Assembly: GCA_959602365.1 (NCBI GenBank)
Contig: CAUGSS010000042.1
Location: 1-20,839 of the forward strand
Reading direction: 5' to 3'
Source: an uncultured Eubacteriales bacterium
Lineage (GTDB): Bacteria; Bacillota; Clostridia; Oscillospirales; Oscillospiraceae
DNA length: 20,839 bases
Numbering within the stretch: the stretch's first letter is position 1; each line of letters begins with the position of its first letter. The translations under genes and the position numbers were made by a program. This document shows, piece after piece, positions 6,067 to 13,321 of the stretch. The notes beneath the pieces were generated by a model. The model was given only the letters and a program-made list of their open reading frames with translations, was not told where the DNA came from and did not search any database.

Positions 6067-6350
6067 CGCGACGCCCGGTGGCACAAGCTGAAAACCCTGG
6101 CCCGCCCGGGACAGGGCAACACGATCACAGCGGATCCGCTGCCGGCTGTCAGCAGCCTGTGCGCGGCGAAGCATTCAGTCAATATATTGAAAAAAGAAAT
6201 TGGAGGAACAGGGAAACAAACCGATCAGAAACAGTACACGGCCCGAATTGCCTTACAGCAGGATGACAGAGCTCGCCGATGATCTGCTATCTGCCCTCCG
6301 GTCATCCGAGCAACAAGCCCAAATAAGACGCAGCGGATGACTGCACAGCG
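6031..6350. other. Relic sequence between the element edge and the his terminator
   Basis: No intact gene is recognised. After the relaxase stop the same plus-strand frame reopens from 6067 to 6282, and a second frame is open from 6191 to 6340, ending in NSTRPELPYSRMTELADDLL and then a short helical tail. The latter looks protein-like, but it has only a TTG (6200) or an internal ATG (6263) as a start, without a fitting ribosome site. It may be the tail of an interrupted gene. The composition is intermediate between element and chromosome. Confidence 0.4.
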
Positions 6351-6391
6351 GAAACGGCCGGACAGGATCTCTTCTCCTGTCCGGCCGTTTC
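6351..6391 (-). terminator. Terminator of the histidine operon
   Basis: Two 17-base arms (6351-6367 and 6375-6391) pair perfectly around a 7-base loop. The outer ends are GAAAC and GTTTC, so each strand has a short U-run inside the stem base. It lies about 90 bases beyond the hisE stop and can act in both directions. Confidence 0.8.
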
Positions 6392-6481
6392 ATCCGCCTC
6401 ACCCCGCGCAGCGCAGCCGCTGTCACAAAACGCAAGGGTCTTTCCATTGATGCTGCTTCACCCCTCACCCGCTCCATCAGG

Positions 6482-7105
6482 TCAAGTGGTGTGGTCGGAG
6501 GTGTGAAAGGTCTTTAAATTGCCGGTCTTGCCGCTGCGGCGCTCCAGCTCCTCCGCCAGATCATCCATGGAGATGCCCAGGCAGAGCATCATGGCCATCA
6601 GGTGATAGAGCAGGTCTCCGGTCTCCTCCGCGATGCGCCCGGAATCCTGGTCCTTGCCCGCCAAAAGCAGCAGGGCGCAGGCCTCCCCCACTTTTTTGAG
6701 GATTTTATCCAAGCCCTCCCGGAAGAGGTAGGCGGTGTAGGACTCCGGATCATCGTCGTCCCTGCGCCGGACAATGACGGCCATCAGGTCATCCACGTCC
6801 CGTCCCTGGGTCTGGCAACGGCGGTTCAGATCCCCCATCACCGCGTCCAGGGGGACACCGGAATAACAGAGCAGGACGGTGACATGGTAGAGCACGTCGT
6901 TGAGCTCCCCCACGGTCTCCGCCTGGTCGCCGTTCTTGGCGGCAATGCAGACCTCGAAGGCCTCTTCCCCGCACTTCTTCAGGATTTTGTCCAAACCCTG
7001 CCGGTAAAGGTAGCTGGTATAGGATTTTTCGCCCCCGCCGTTTTCCCGGCGGTCCAGGGCCACCGCGTACTGCTCCGCAATGGCCCGCTGAGCCCGGCCG
7101 GTCAC
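6482..7105 (-). CDS. hisE: Tandem double-domain phosphoribosyl-ATP pyrophosphatase
   Basis: HisE hydrolyses phosphoribosyl-ATP to phosphoribosyl-AMP and pyrophosphate, the second step of histidine synthesis. The usual protein is about 90-110 residues; this one is 207 because it carries two HisE (MazG-fold) domains in a row, at about 29-96 and 123-190. The two align across SYT(S/A)YL(Y/F)R(Q/E)GLDKILKK. Domain 1 keeps the EExxE...ExxD metal set (E47, E48, E51, E67, D70). Domain 2 reads GEACALL, losing the second and third glutamates (A142, L145) but keeping E141, E161 and D164, so it is probably inactive and structural. The GTG start at 7105 overlaps the hisI stop (GTGA) and has GGGAGGAG just upstream. 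It is the last gene of the operon. Confidence 0.93.
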   Translation of the reverse strand: MTGRAQRAIAEQYAVALDRRENGGGEKSYTSYLYRQGLDKILKKCGEEAFEVCIAAKNGDQAETVGELNDVLYHVTVLLCYSGVPLDAVMGDLNRRCQTQGRDVDDLMAVIVRRRDDDDPESYTAYLFREGLDKILKKVGEACALLLLAGKDQDSGRIAEETGDLLYHLMAMMLCLGISMDDLAEELERRSGKTGNLKTFHTSDHTT

Positions 7106-7431
7106 GTCTGCTCCTCCCAGATCTCGTGAAAGAAGCAGCTCTCCGCGCCGGTGTGGCAGGTGGGGCCGTCCGGGGCACAGAGATAGAGCAGGGTGTCTGT
7201 GTCGCAGTCGGTGATCATTTTCTTGACGTGGAGGTAATTGCCGCTGCTCTCCCCCTTGTTCCAGAGCTTCTGACGGCTCCGGCTCCAGAACCAGGCGGTA
7301 TGGGTTTTCAGCGTCAGTTCATAGGCCTCCGCATTGGTGAAGCCCAGCATCAGCACCTGCCTGGTCTGCCAATGCTGGATGATCACCGGGATCAGATCCG
7401 ATTTTTGAAACAGGTCTTTTGTCTCAATCAT
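7102..7431 (-). CDS. hisI: Phosphoribosyl-AMP cyclohydrolase
   Basis: A 109-residue stand-alone HisI, the normal size. It opens the adenine ring of phosphoribosyl-AMP to give ProFAR, the third step of the pathway, as a cytoplasmic Zn/Mg enzyme. The metal-binding motif DCDTD is at 75-79, and the zinc cysteines are C76, C92 (in GPTCHTG) and C99 (in ESCF). The central FWSRSRQKLWNKGESSGN signature is intact. ATGA overlaps join it to hisF upstream and to the double HisE downstream, whereas many bacteria fuse HisI and HisE into one protein. Confidence 0.96.
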   Translation of the reverse strand: MIETKDLFQKSDLIPVIIQHWQTRQVLMLGFTNAEAYELTLKTHTAWFWSRSRQKLWNKGESSGNYLHVKKMITDCDTDTLLYLCAPDGPTCHTGAESCFFHEIWEEQT

Positions 7432-8192
7432 ACATCTTTCCTCACAGGTATTCCTTGCAACCGCAGATAGTCCTTGACCTGGGGCACGGTCAGCTCCCCA
7501 AAGTGGAACAGGGAGGCCGCCAGAGCCGCGTCGGCCCCGGTGCGCTCAAACACCTGGGCAAAGTGCTCCAGGCTGCCGCAGCCGCCGGAGGCGATCACCG
7601 GGATGTGGACCGCGTCCGCAATGGCCTTTGTCATCTCCAGGTCAAAGCCCTGTTTGGTGCCGTCGGCGTCCATGCTGGTGAGCAGGATCTCGCCGGCCCC
7701 CAGCCGTTCGCCCTCTTTGGCCCACTCCACAGCGTCTTTGCCGGTGGGGGTGCGGCCTCCCGCCACCACCACCTCAAAGCCGCCGTCCTCCCGCTTCCGG
7801 GCGTCGATGGCCAGCACCACGCACTGGGAGCCAAACCGCTCCGCCGCCCGGGAGATCAGGGCGGGGTCTTTCACTGCGGCGGAGTTGACGCTGATCTTGT
7901 CCGCCCCGGCCCGGAGCAGCTCCTGGAAGTCCTCCAGGGTGCGGATGCCGCCCCCCACAGTGACGGGGACAAAGACCTGCTGCACCGTGCGGCGCACCAC
8001 GTCGGCCACGGTCTTGCGGGCCTCTACCGTGGCGGTGATGTCCAGAAAGACAATCTCGTCCGCCCCCTGCCGGGAGTAATAGGTGGCCAGCTCCACCGGG
8101 TCGCCGGCGTCCCGGATGTTGACAAAATTGACCCCCTTGACCACCCGGCCGTCCCGGACGTCCAGGCAGGGGATGATGCGCTTTGCCAGCAT
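7428..8192 (-). CDS. hisF: Imidazole glycerol phosphate synthase, cyclase subunit
   Basis: A 254-residue (beta/alpha)8 barrel of the standard length. With HisH it converts PRFAR and glutamine-derived ammonia to imidazole glycerol phosphate and AICAR. The catalytic aspartates D11 (IIPCLDV) and D130 (VLAIDARK) are present, as are the phosphate-binding loops VGGGIR and IASGGCGS. The start overlaps the hisA stop by one base (TAATG) and the stop overlaps hisI by four. Its partner HisH is encoded two genes upstream. Confidence 0.97.
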   Translation of the reverse strand: MLAKRIIPCLDVRDGRVVKGVNFVNIRDAGDPVELATYYSRQGADEIVFLDITATVEARKTVADVVRRTVQQVFVPVTVGGGIRTLEDFQELLRAGADKISVNSAAVKDPALISRAAERFGSQCVVLAIDARKREDGGFEVVVAGGRTPTGKDAVEWAKEGERLGAGEILLTSMDADGTKQGFDLEMTKAIADAVHIPVIASGGCGSLEHFAQVFERTGADAALAASLFHFGELTVPQVKDYLRLQGIPVRKDV

Positions 8193-8911
8193 TACTGCTC
8201 CCCTCCCGTCTCGACGGCCTTGCGCAGGTCAACGGTGCCGGCGTAATAGGCCTTGCCGATGATGACCCCGTAGAGTCCCATGGCCGCCAGGCGCTCGATA
8301 TCCCCGTTGTTGGAAACGCCGCCGGAGGCCACAATCCGGCAGGAGACCGCCGCCTGCAGCGCCTCCAGCCGCTCCCAGGAGGGGCCGGAGAGGGCGCCGT
8401 CAGTGTCGATGTCGGTGAAAATCAGGGTCTGAACCCCCAAAGCCTCCATGCGCCGGGCAAACGCAATGTAGTCCAGACCGGAGTCCTCCACCCAGCCCGC
8501 CGTCTTTACCTTGCCGTCTTTGGCATCTACGCCCACGGCGATACGCTCGCCGTATTGGGCCGCCGCGGTGCGGACAAAGTCCGGATCTGTGACGGCGGCG
8601 GAGCCGATGACGGCCCGCCACACCCCCAGGGCAAAGACAGCCTCCAGGTCGGCCATGGAGCGGATGCCGCCCCCCAGCTCCACCTTCAGGCCGGTCTCCC
8701 CGGCCACCGTCCGGACGATGGCGGAGTTGACCCGGGCGCCACTCCTGGCCCCGTCCAGGTCCACCATATGGATATATTTGGCCCCGGCGGCCTCAAAGGC
8801 CCGGGCAGTGGCGACGGGGTCCTCCGCCACCTGGTGAACGGTGCCGAAATCCCCCTTCAGCAGGCGGACCACCTGGCCGTCCTTCAAATCGATTGCCGGT
8901 TCAATAATCAT
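8192..8911 (-). CDS. hisA: ProFAR isomerase (HisA)
   Basis: A 239-residue barrel enzyme that isomerises ProFAR to PRFAR by an Amadori rearrangement, supplying the HisF/HisH complex. The catalytic pair D8 (EPAIDLKDG) and D129 (VGVDAKDG) is in place, with GGGIRS and ASGGVSN as phosphate-binding loops. The D8/D129 pair is shared with the dual HisA/TrpF enzyme PriA, but PriA is an actinobacterial solution and nothing here suggests it. Four bases overlap with hisH. Confidence 0.96.
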   Translation of the reverse strand: MIIEPAIDLKDGQVVRLLKGDFGTVHQVAEDPVATARAFEAAGAKYIHMVDLDGARSGARVNSAIVRTVAGETGLKVELGGGIRSMADLEAVFALGVWRAVIGSAAVTDPDFVRTAAAQYGERIAVGVDAKDGKVKTAGWVEDSGLDYIAFARRMEALGVQTLIFTDIDTDGALSGPSWERLEALQAAVSCRIVASGGVSNNGDIERLAAMGLYGVIIGKAYYAGTVDLRKAVETGGEQ

Positions 8912-9516
8912 CGGTTCATCTCTCCAAAATTCTTCAGCATGGCAAGGCCCACTTCGCCGCTCTTCTCCGGGTGGAACTGGGTACCGAATACATTGCCGCT
9001 CTGGACGGCGGCCACCACTGGGGCGCCGTAGTCGGTGACGGCGATGACCTGGGCGGGGTCCTCCGCCATGCCGCAGAAAGAGTGGACAAAGTAGACGTAC
9101 GCCCCCGGGTCGATCCCCGCAAAGAGCGGGGAATTGCCGCGAAGCTCCAGGGCGTTCCAGCCGATGTGGGGCAGCTTCAGCGCTGTGGAAATCTTCTCCA
9201 CGCTGCCTTTGACAAAGCCCAACCCCTCGCAGGGCCGCACCTCCGTCCCCCGTTCAAAGAGCAGCTGCATGCCCAGACAGATGCCCAGGATGGGTTTTTT
9301 CCCGCTCTGGGCGATCAGCACCCGGTCCAGCCCCGGGGCACGGAGCTTTTCCGCCGCGTCGGGGAAGGCCCCCACCCCGGGCAGGATGATGGCGTCGGCC
9401 CGCTCCAGCCCGGCGGCCTCGCCGGTGACCCGGCTCTCAAAGCCCAGAAAGGACAGGGCGTTGGAGACGCTCATCAGATTGCCCACGCCGTAGTCCACGA
9501 TGGCGATATAGCCCAT
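8908..9516 (-). CDS. hisH: Imidazole glycerol phosphate synthase, glutamine amidotransferase subunit
   Basis: A 202-residue class I glutaminase that feeds ammonia into HisF. The catalytic triad is visible as C80 (GICLGMQ), H182 and E184 (QFHPEKSG). The N-terminal IVDYGVGNL and oxyanion region LPGVGAF are typical of the family. The start shares one base with the hisB stop. Confidence 0.96.
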   Translation of the reverse strand: MGYIAIVDYGVGNLMSVSNALSFLGFESRVTGEAAGLERADAIILPGVGAFPDAAEKLRAPGLDRVLIAQSGKKPILGICLGMQLLFERGTEVRPCEGLGFVKGSVEKISTALKLPHIGWNALELRGNSPLFAGIDPGAYVYFVHSFCGMAEDPAQVIAVTDYGAPVVAAVQSGNVFGTQFHPEKSGEVGLAMLKNFGEMNR

Positions 9517-10094
9517 CAGAGCACCCCCTTGGTGGAGGTGACCGCCGTCCCCTCAATCCGAACGGCGTCCTTGACCGCCAGGCCAAGGGACTTAAAGAGC
9601 CCTTCAGTGATGTGGTGGGCGTTGGCCCCGTAAAAGCACTTCTGGTGCAGGGTGATGCCGGCGTTGTGGGCCAGCGCCCGCATAAACTCCAGAGTCAGGC
9701 AGGCGTCGTAATCCCCGATGCGCTCCTGGGACATGGGGGCGTCAAAGACCAGATAGGGCCGGTTGGAGAAGTCCAGGGCGGTAAAGGTCAGGGCCTCGTC
9801 CATGGGGACATAGGCGGAGCCAAAGCGGCGAATGCCCTTTCTGTCCCCCAGGGCCTCCTTCAGGGCCTGACCCAGCACGATGCCGGTGTCCTCCACCGTG
9901 TGGTGGCCGTCTACATACAGGTCGCCCCTGGCCTCCAGCTGCAGGCCGACGCCCGCATAGAAGCCGAAGGCGGTGAGCATATGGTCAAAGAAGCCGATGC
10001 CGGTGGACACCTGCACCTCTCCCCCATCCAGGTTGAGGGAGACCTTGATCTGGGTCTCCTTGGTATTGCGCTCTACAGCAGCGGTGCGGGACAT
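9516..10094 (-). CDS. hisB: Imidazoleglycerol-phosphate dehydratase
   Basis: A 192-residue monofunctional IGPD, without the phosphatase domain fused in enterobacteria. It dehydrates imidazole glycerol phosphate to imidazole acetol phosphate with two manganese sites. The signatures FFDHML, GDLYVDGHHTVEDTG and the C-terminal ANAHHITEGLFKSL hold the metal-binding histidines and glutamates. ATG at 10094 is preferred: GGAGG is 7 bases upstream and SRTAAVERNTKET is a usual HisB start. An in-frame ATG two codons earlier (10100) forms an ATGA with the hisD stop but lies only 1-2 bases from the ribosome box. Confidence 0.95.
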   Translation of the reverse strand: MSRTAAVERNTKETQIKVSLNLDGGEVQVSTGIGFFDHMLTAFGFYAGVGLQLEARGDLYVDGHHTVEDTGIVLGQALKEALGDRKGIRRFGSAYVPMDEALTFTALDFSNRPYLVFDAPMSQERIGDYDACLTLEFMRALAHNAGITLHQKCFYGANAHHITEGLFKSLGLAVKDAVRIEGTAVTSTKGVL

Positions 10095-10096
10095 AG

Positions 10097-11377
10097 TCAT
10101 TCCTCCTCAAAGCGGACCCGGATCGAGTTGGCGTGGGCGGTCAGGTGCTCCGCCTCGGCAAAGGCGATGACCTCCTGGTGGATAGGCTCCAGGGAGGCGC
10201 GGTCGAATTCCAGCACACTCATGGTCTTGAGGAAGCTGTCCACGCTCAGGGGGGAGAAGAACCGGGCCGTGCCCGAGGTGGGCAGAACGTGGTCCGGCCC
10301 GGCCAGGTAGTCCCCCAGGGGCTCCGGGGCATAGGAGCCCAGGAACACCGCGCCGGCATTCTTGATGCCCGGCAGCAGGGAGCGGGGATCGGCGGTGCAA
10401 ATCTCCAGGTGCTCCGGGGCCACCGTGTTGGCCAACTCCACACAGCGCTCCAGGCCGGGGCAGACGATGACCGCCCCGAAGTTCTTCAGCGAGGCCTCCA
10501 TGATCTCGCTGCGGCTGAGATAACCGGTCTGGCGGAGGATCTCAGCGTCCACCTGCTGGGCCAGGGCCATGCTGGTGGTCAGCAGGATGGCGGAGGCCAG
10601 CCGGTCGTGCTCGGCCTGGCTGAGCAGGTCGGCGGCCACATATTTAGGATTGGCGGTCTCGTCGGCGATGACCAGCACCTCCGAGGGGCCGGCCACCATG
10701 TCGATGTCCAGAGTGCCGTAGGCCATGCGCTTGGCGGCGGCCACATAGGCGTTGCCCGGGCCCACCAGCTTGTCCACTTTGGGAATAAAGCCGGCGCCAT
10801 AGGTCAGGGCGGCCACGGCCTGGACTCCCCCCACCCCGATGACCCGGTCCACTCCGGCGATCTTCGCCGCGGCCAGCACCGCGTTGTTGAGGTTTTCCGT
10901 GGGCGGGGTGACCATGACGATCTCCTCCACCCCGGCCACCTTGGCGGGGACGGCATTCATCAGCACCGAGGAGGGATAGGCGGCGGTGCCGCCGGGGACA
11001 TAGATGCCCACCCGCTGAAGCCCCCGGACGATGCGGCCCACTCTGCCGCCGTCGGGAGAGGTCCATTCCTGGCTCCTGGCGAGCAAGTGCTCGTTATAGT
11101 CCCGGATGTTGGCGGCGGCGTGCTCCATCGCTGCGATCAGCTTCGGGTCGCAGGCGGCATAGGCCCGCTCCAGCTCCTCCGGGGCGAATTCCCGGGGCAC
11201 GGCGTGGTCAAACTGGAGGGAATAACGCTCCACGGCCTCATAGCCGTTCTGGCGCACGTCCTCCATAATGGCCGCCGCGGAGCGGGTGATCTCCTCCCCC
11301 ACGGCGGCGGAGCGGGCGCGCAGGTCATCCATCAGGGCGTTTTCCCGAACGCCGTCGGCTGTTACAATTTGAATCAT
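10097..11377 (-). CDS. hisD: Histidinol dehydrogenase
   Basis: A 426-residue enzyme of the usual length that makes the last two NAD-dependent oxidations from L-histidinol to L-histidine at a zinc site. Visible motifs are GPGNAYVAAAKR, the zinc ligands in LLSQAEHDR (Q and H), the aspartate in GPDHVLPTSG and the last histidine in EHLTAHANSIRVR, and the general-base pair in VAPEHLE. ATG at 11377 is chosen over an upstream ATG at 11407 because it overlaps the hisG stop as ATGA, has AGGAAGG at a fitting distance and begins MIQIV as a normal family member would. Confidence 0.96.
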   Translation of the reverse strand: MIQIVTADGVRENALMDDLRARSAAVGEEITRSAAAIMEDVRQNGYEAVERYSLQFDHAVPREFAPEELERAYAACDPKLIAAMEHAAANIRDYNEHLLARSQEWTSPDGGRVGRIVRGLQRVGIYVPGGTAAYPSSVLMNAVPAKVAGVEEIVMVTPPTENLNNAVLAAAKIAGVDRVIGVGGVQAVAALTYGAGFIPKVDKLVGPGNAYVAAAKRMAYGTLDIDMVAGPSEVLVIADETANPKYVAADLLSQAEHDRLASAILLTTSMALAQQVDAEILRQTGYLSRSEIMEASLKNFGAVIVCPGLERCVELANTVAPEHLEICTADPRSLLPGIKNAGAVFLGSYAPEPLGDYLAGPDHVLPTSGTARFFSPLSVDSFLKTMSVLEFDRASLEPIHQEVIAFAEAEHLTAHANSIRVRFEEE

Positions 11378-12018
11378 AGTGCACCCTTCCTCAATTCTGC
11401 CTCGCATTTCCCGATAAAATCCAGGATCTGCGCCTTGTACAGTTTCATGCTGGCGGTGTTGACGATCAGCCGGGCGGAGACATCCGCCACGGTCTCAATG
11501 GGCACCAGGCCGTTGGCCTTCAGGGTGGCCCCGGTCTCCACAATGTCCACGATGGCGTCGGTCAGCCCCAGAATCGGCGCCAGCTCCACCGAGCCCTCGA
11601 TTTTAATGACGTCCACATCCAGCCCCTTGGCGGCAAAGTACCGCTTGGCCACCGCTGGATATTTGGAGGCCACCCGGCGGGTTTTGTAGGTGTGGTAGAA
11701 GTCGGCCCCCTCCTTGACCGCCAGGGCGAACCGGCATTTGCCGAAGCCCAGGTCCAGCACCTCGTAGAAGGACCCGCCCTGCTCCAGGATGGTGTCCTTG
11801 CCCACGATGCCCAGGTCGCACACACCCTGTTCCACATAGGTGATGACGTCGGGGGCCTTGGAGAGCACCGCGTCCAGGGGATAGTTCGGGATCTGGTGGA
11901 TGAGCCGCCGCCCCGGGTTCCGGACCGGGGCGGAGTCCAGCCCCATCCGGTCGAACAGGTCCATGGATTGTTCCAAAAGCCGGCCTTTGGTGATGGCAAT
12001 TCTCAACCTCTGGCTCAT
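11374..12018 (-). CDS. hisG: ATP phosphoribosyltransferase, short catalytic subunit
   Basis: A 214-residue short-form HisG, which lacks the C-terminal ACT-like regulatory domain of the roughly 300-residue form and needs HisZ for activity and histidine feedback. It joins ATP and PRPP in the committed step of the pathway. AITKGRLLEQS, the GIVGKD turn and the PRPP-binding DIVETGATLKANGL are intact. ATG at 12018 overlaps the hisZ stop (ATGA). A longer open frame up to 12219 is only the shadow of hisZ in another frame. Confidence 0.96.
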   Translation of the reverse strand: MSQRLRIAITKGRLLEQSMDLFDRMGLDSAPVRNPGRRLIHQIPNYPLDAVLSKAPDVITYVEQGVCDLGIVGKDTILEQGGSFYEVLDLGFGKCRFALAVKEGADFYHTYKTRRVASKYPAVAKRYFAAKGLDVDVIKIEGSVELAPILGLTDAIVDIVETGATLKANGLVPIETVADVSARLIVNTASMKLYKAQILDFIGKCEAELRKGAL

Positions 12019-13187
12019 GCTTCCACCACCCTTTCTCCCTGACTGTCCAGCACCAGCACATGGGGAATCCCCTTCTCCCGGGCCAGGGCCAGGGTGAGAT
12101 CCAGGCTGGCACAGGGCGAGAGTTCGCAGGTGCCCCGGGGGCGCTCGTCCACCACGGCAATCGCCCGGGCAAGCTGGCTCAGCTCGTAATAAACGACAGT
12201 GTCCACCGCCGGAGTGCACACCGGGGGCAGGCAGGCCGCCACCGCATCCACATCCACCGCGAAGCCGATGGCCTGGGCGGGGCGTCCAAAGGCCTCCAGC
12301 AGCCGGTCATAGCGGCCCCCGGAGAGGACGGCGGTCCCCGCCCCCTCCACATAGCCCCGGAATACCACGCCGGTGTAATAGTCGATCTGGTGCACCAGCC
12401 CCAGATCAAAGCGAATAAAATCTCCATAACCGGCCTGGGACAGCAGCTGATACAGGGAACGGAGGTAGGCGATGGTGCCCTCCTCCCCGCTGCCCAGAGC
12501 CTCGGCCTCATCCAGCACCTCAACTCCGCCGAAGAGATAGGCCAGCTGATTCAAAGCGGCACAGGCGGGCCGGTCCCCGTAGTCCGCCAGAAAAGCCCGC
12601 AGGGCGGCGAAGTTCTTGCCCTCAATCAGGGCGCGGATCTGCTCCGCCGTCTCGTCGTCGATCTGCATCTCCGAGGCCAGGGCCCGGTAGATGCCGGCAT
12701 GGCCAATCTCAATGTGAAACTGCTCCACACCGCAGGAGCGCAGGGCGTCCACCGCAGTGCAGATCATCTCCAGGTCGGCCCGGACGCCCCGGGCGCCGAT
12801 CAGCTCCACGCCGCACTGGGCGACCTCACCGTCGCTGCCCCGGTTGGCGTCGCTGGACCGGTAGACGTTCTGATTGTAATAAAAACGCTGGGGCAGCGGC
12901 AGGTCCTTCAGCTTGGTGGCCGCCACCCGGGCGATGGGGATGGTGCTGTCCGGCCGCATCACGCAGATCTTGCCGGAGCGGTCGATCACCTTCAGCATGG
13001 CCTCCTGGGGAATGGCACAGCCACCGGTGACAAAGCTGTCGTAAAACTCCACCTCAGGGGTGATGATCTCGGCATAGCCCCGGGAGCGGAAAAGATGGGT
13101 CAGCCGGGATTGGACCTGACGGCGCTCCCGGCACTCGTCAAAGAGCCGGTCCCGGGTCCCCTCCGGGGTATAGGGAATAAATTTCAT
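12015..13187 (-). CDS. hisZ: ATP phosphoribosyltransferase regulatory subunit (HisRS-like)
   Basis: A 390-residue paralog of the histidyl-tRNA synthetase catalytic core that carries no anticodon-binding function. It forms the hetero-octamer with short HisG and senses histidine. The class II fold is recognisable: the N-terminal PYTPEGTRDRLFDE, a motif-2-like MRPDSTIPIARV, and SGGRYDRLLEAFG in the motif-3 area. It is the first gene of the operon, with only about 20 bases between the predicted transcript start and the gene. ATG at 13187 gives the usual MKF-type start, but its AAGGAG box is 11 bases away. An in-frame TTG at 13193 is 5 bases from the same box and could be the true start. Confidence 0.93.
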   Translation of the reverse strand: MKFIPYTPEGTRDRLFDECRERRQVQSRLTHLFRSRGYAEIITPEVEFYDSFVTGGCAIPQEAMLKVIDRSGKICVMRPDSTIPIARVAATKLKDLPLPQRFYYNQNVYRSSDANRGSDGEVAQCGVELIGARGVRADLEMICTAVDALRSCGVEQFHIEIGHAGIYRALASEMQIDDETAEQIRALIEGKNFAALRAFLADYGDRPACAALNQLAYLFGGVEVLDEAEALGSGEEGTIAYLRSLYQLLSQAGYGDFIRFDLGLVHQIDYYTGVVFRGYVEGAGTAVLSGGRYDRLLEAFGRPAQAIGFAVDVDAVAACLPPVCTPAVDTVVYYELSQLARAIAVVDERPRGTCELSPCASLDLTLALAREKGIPHVLVLDSQGERVVEA

Positions 13188-13209
13188 GGACAAACGCGCT
13201 CCTTTACTT

Positions 13210-13227
13210 TAGTGCGCTAATACACTA
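13210..13227. promoter_or_regulatory. Inverted-repeat operator at the his promoter
   Basis: TAGTG (13210-13214) and CACTA (13223-13227) are perfect inverted arms around 8 bases. They overlap the -10 element and the expected transcript start, the right position for a repressor. A TrpR-superfamily regulator (YerC/HisR) is known to control his genes in Firmicutes; linking this site to it is inference. Confidence 0.5.
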
Positions 13228-13250
13228 CCATATTAGAACACCGATGTCAA
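13222..13250 (-). promoter_or_regulatory. Promoter of the histidine operon
   Basis: On the minus strand a perfect TTGACA (13245-13250) lies 17 bases before TAGTGT (13222-13227), with TGG in front as an extended -10. The -10 itself is weak (three of six consensus bases). The leader is too short for a T-box or attenuator. Confidence 0.65.
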
Positions 13251-13265
13251 GAGGCAAGCTGTACA

Positions 13266-13293
13266 GGAATGGCGGCGGGACCGCCGCCATTCC
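13266..13293 (-). terminator. Perfect 28-bp palindrome after polC
   Basis: GGAATGGCGGCGG and its exact complement lie 2 bases apart, 29 bases beyond the polC stop and just upstream of the his -35. As RNA it would form an 11-12 bp GC-rich hairpin. No T-run follows on the minus strand, so it is an imperfect intrinsic terminator or a 3'-end stabiliser that separates the polC and his units. Confidence 0.5.
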
Positions 13294-13321
13294 CGGCAGT
13301 TTGGAAGAATCAGGCACCCGA

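Noticed and set aside
5992..6182. Minus-strand frame at 6033-6182 as the severed 5' end of the AraC-type gene
   Set aside because: The orientation and position fit, but none of the three frames resembles a PocR or other AraC sensing domain, and no target duplication links the two junctions.
13188..13250. T-box or his leader attenuator upstream of hisZ
   Set aside because: Only about 20 bases separate the predicted transcript start from the gene, and there is no T-box sequence or histidine-rich leader.
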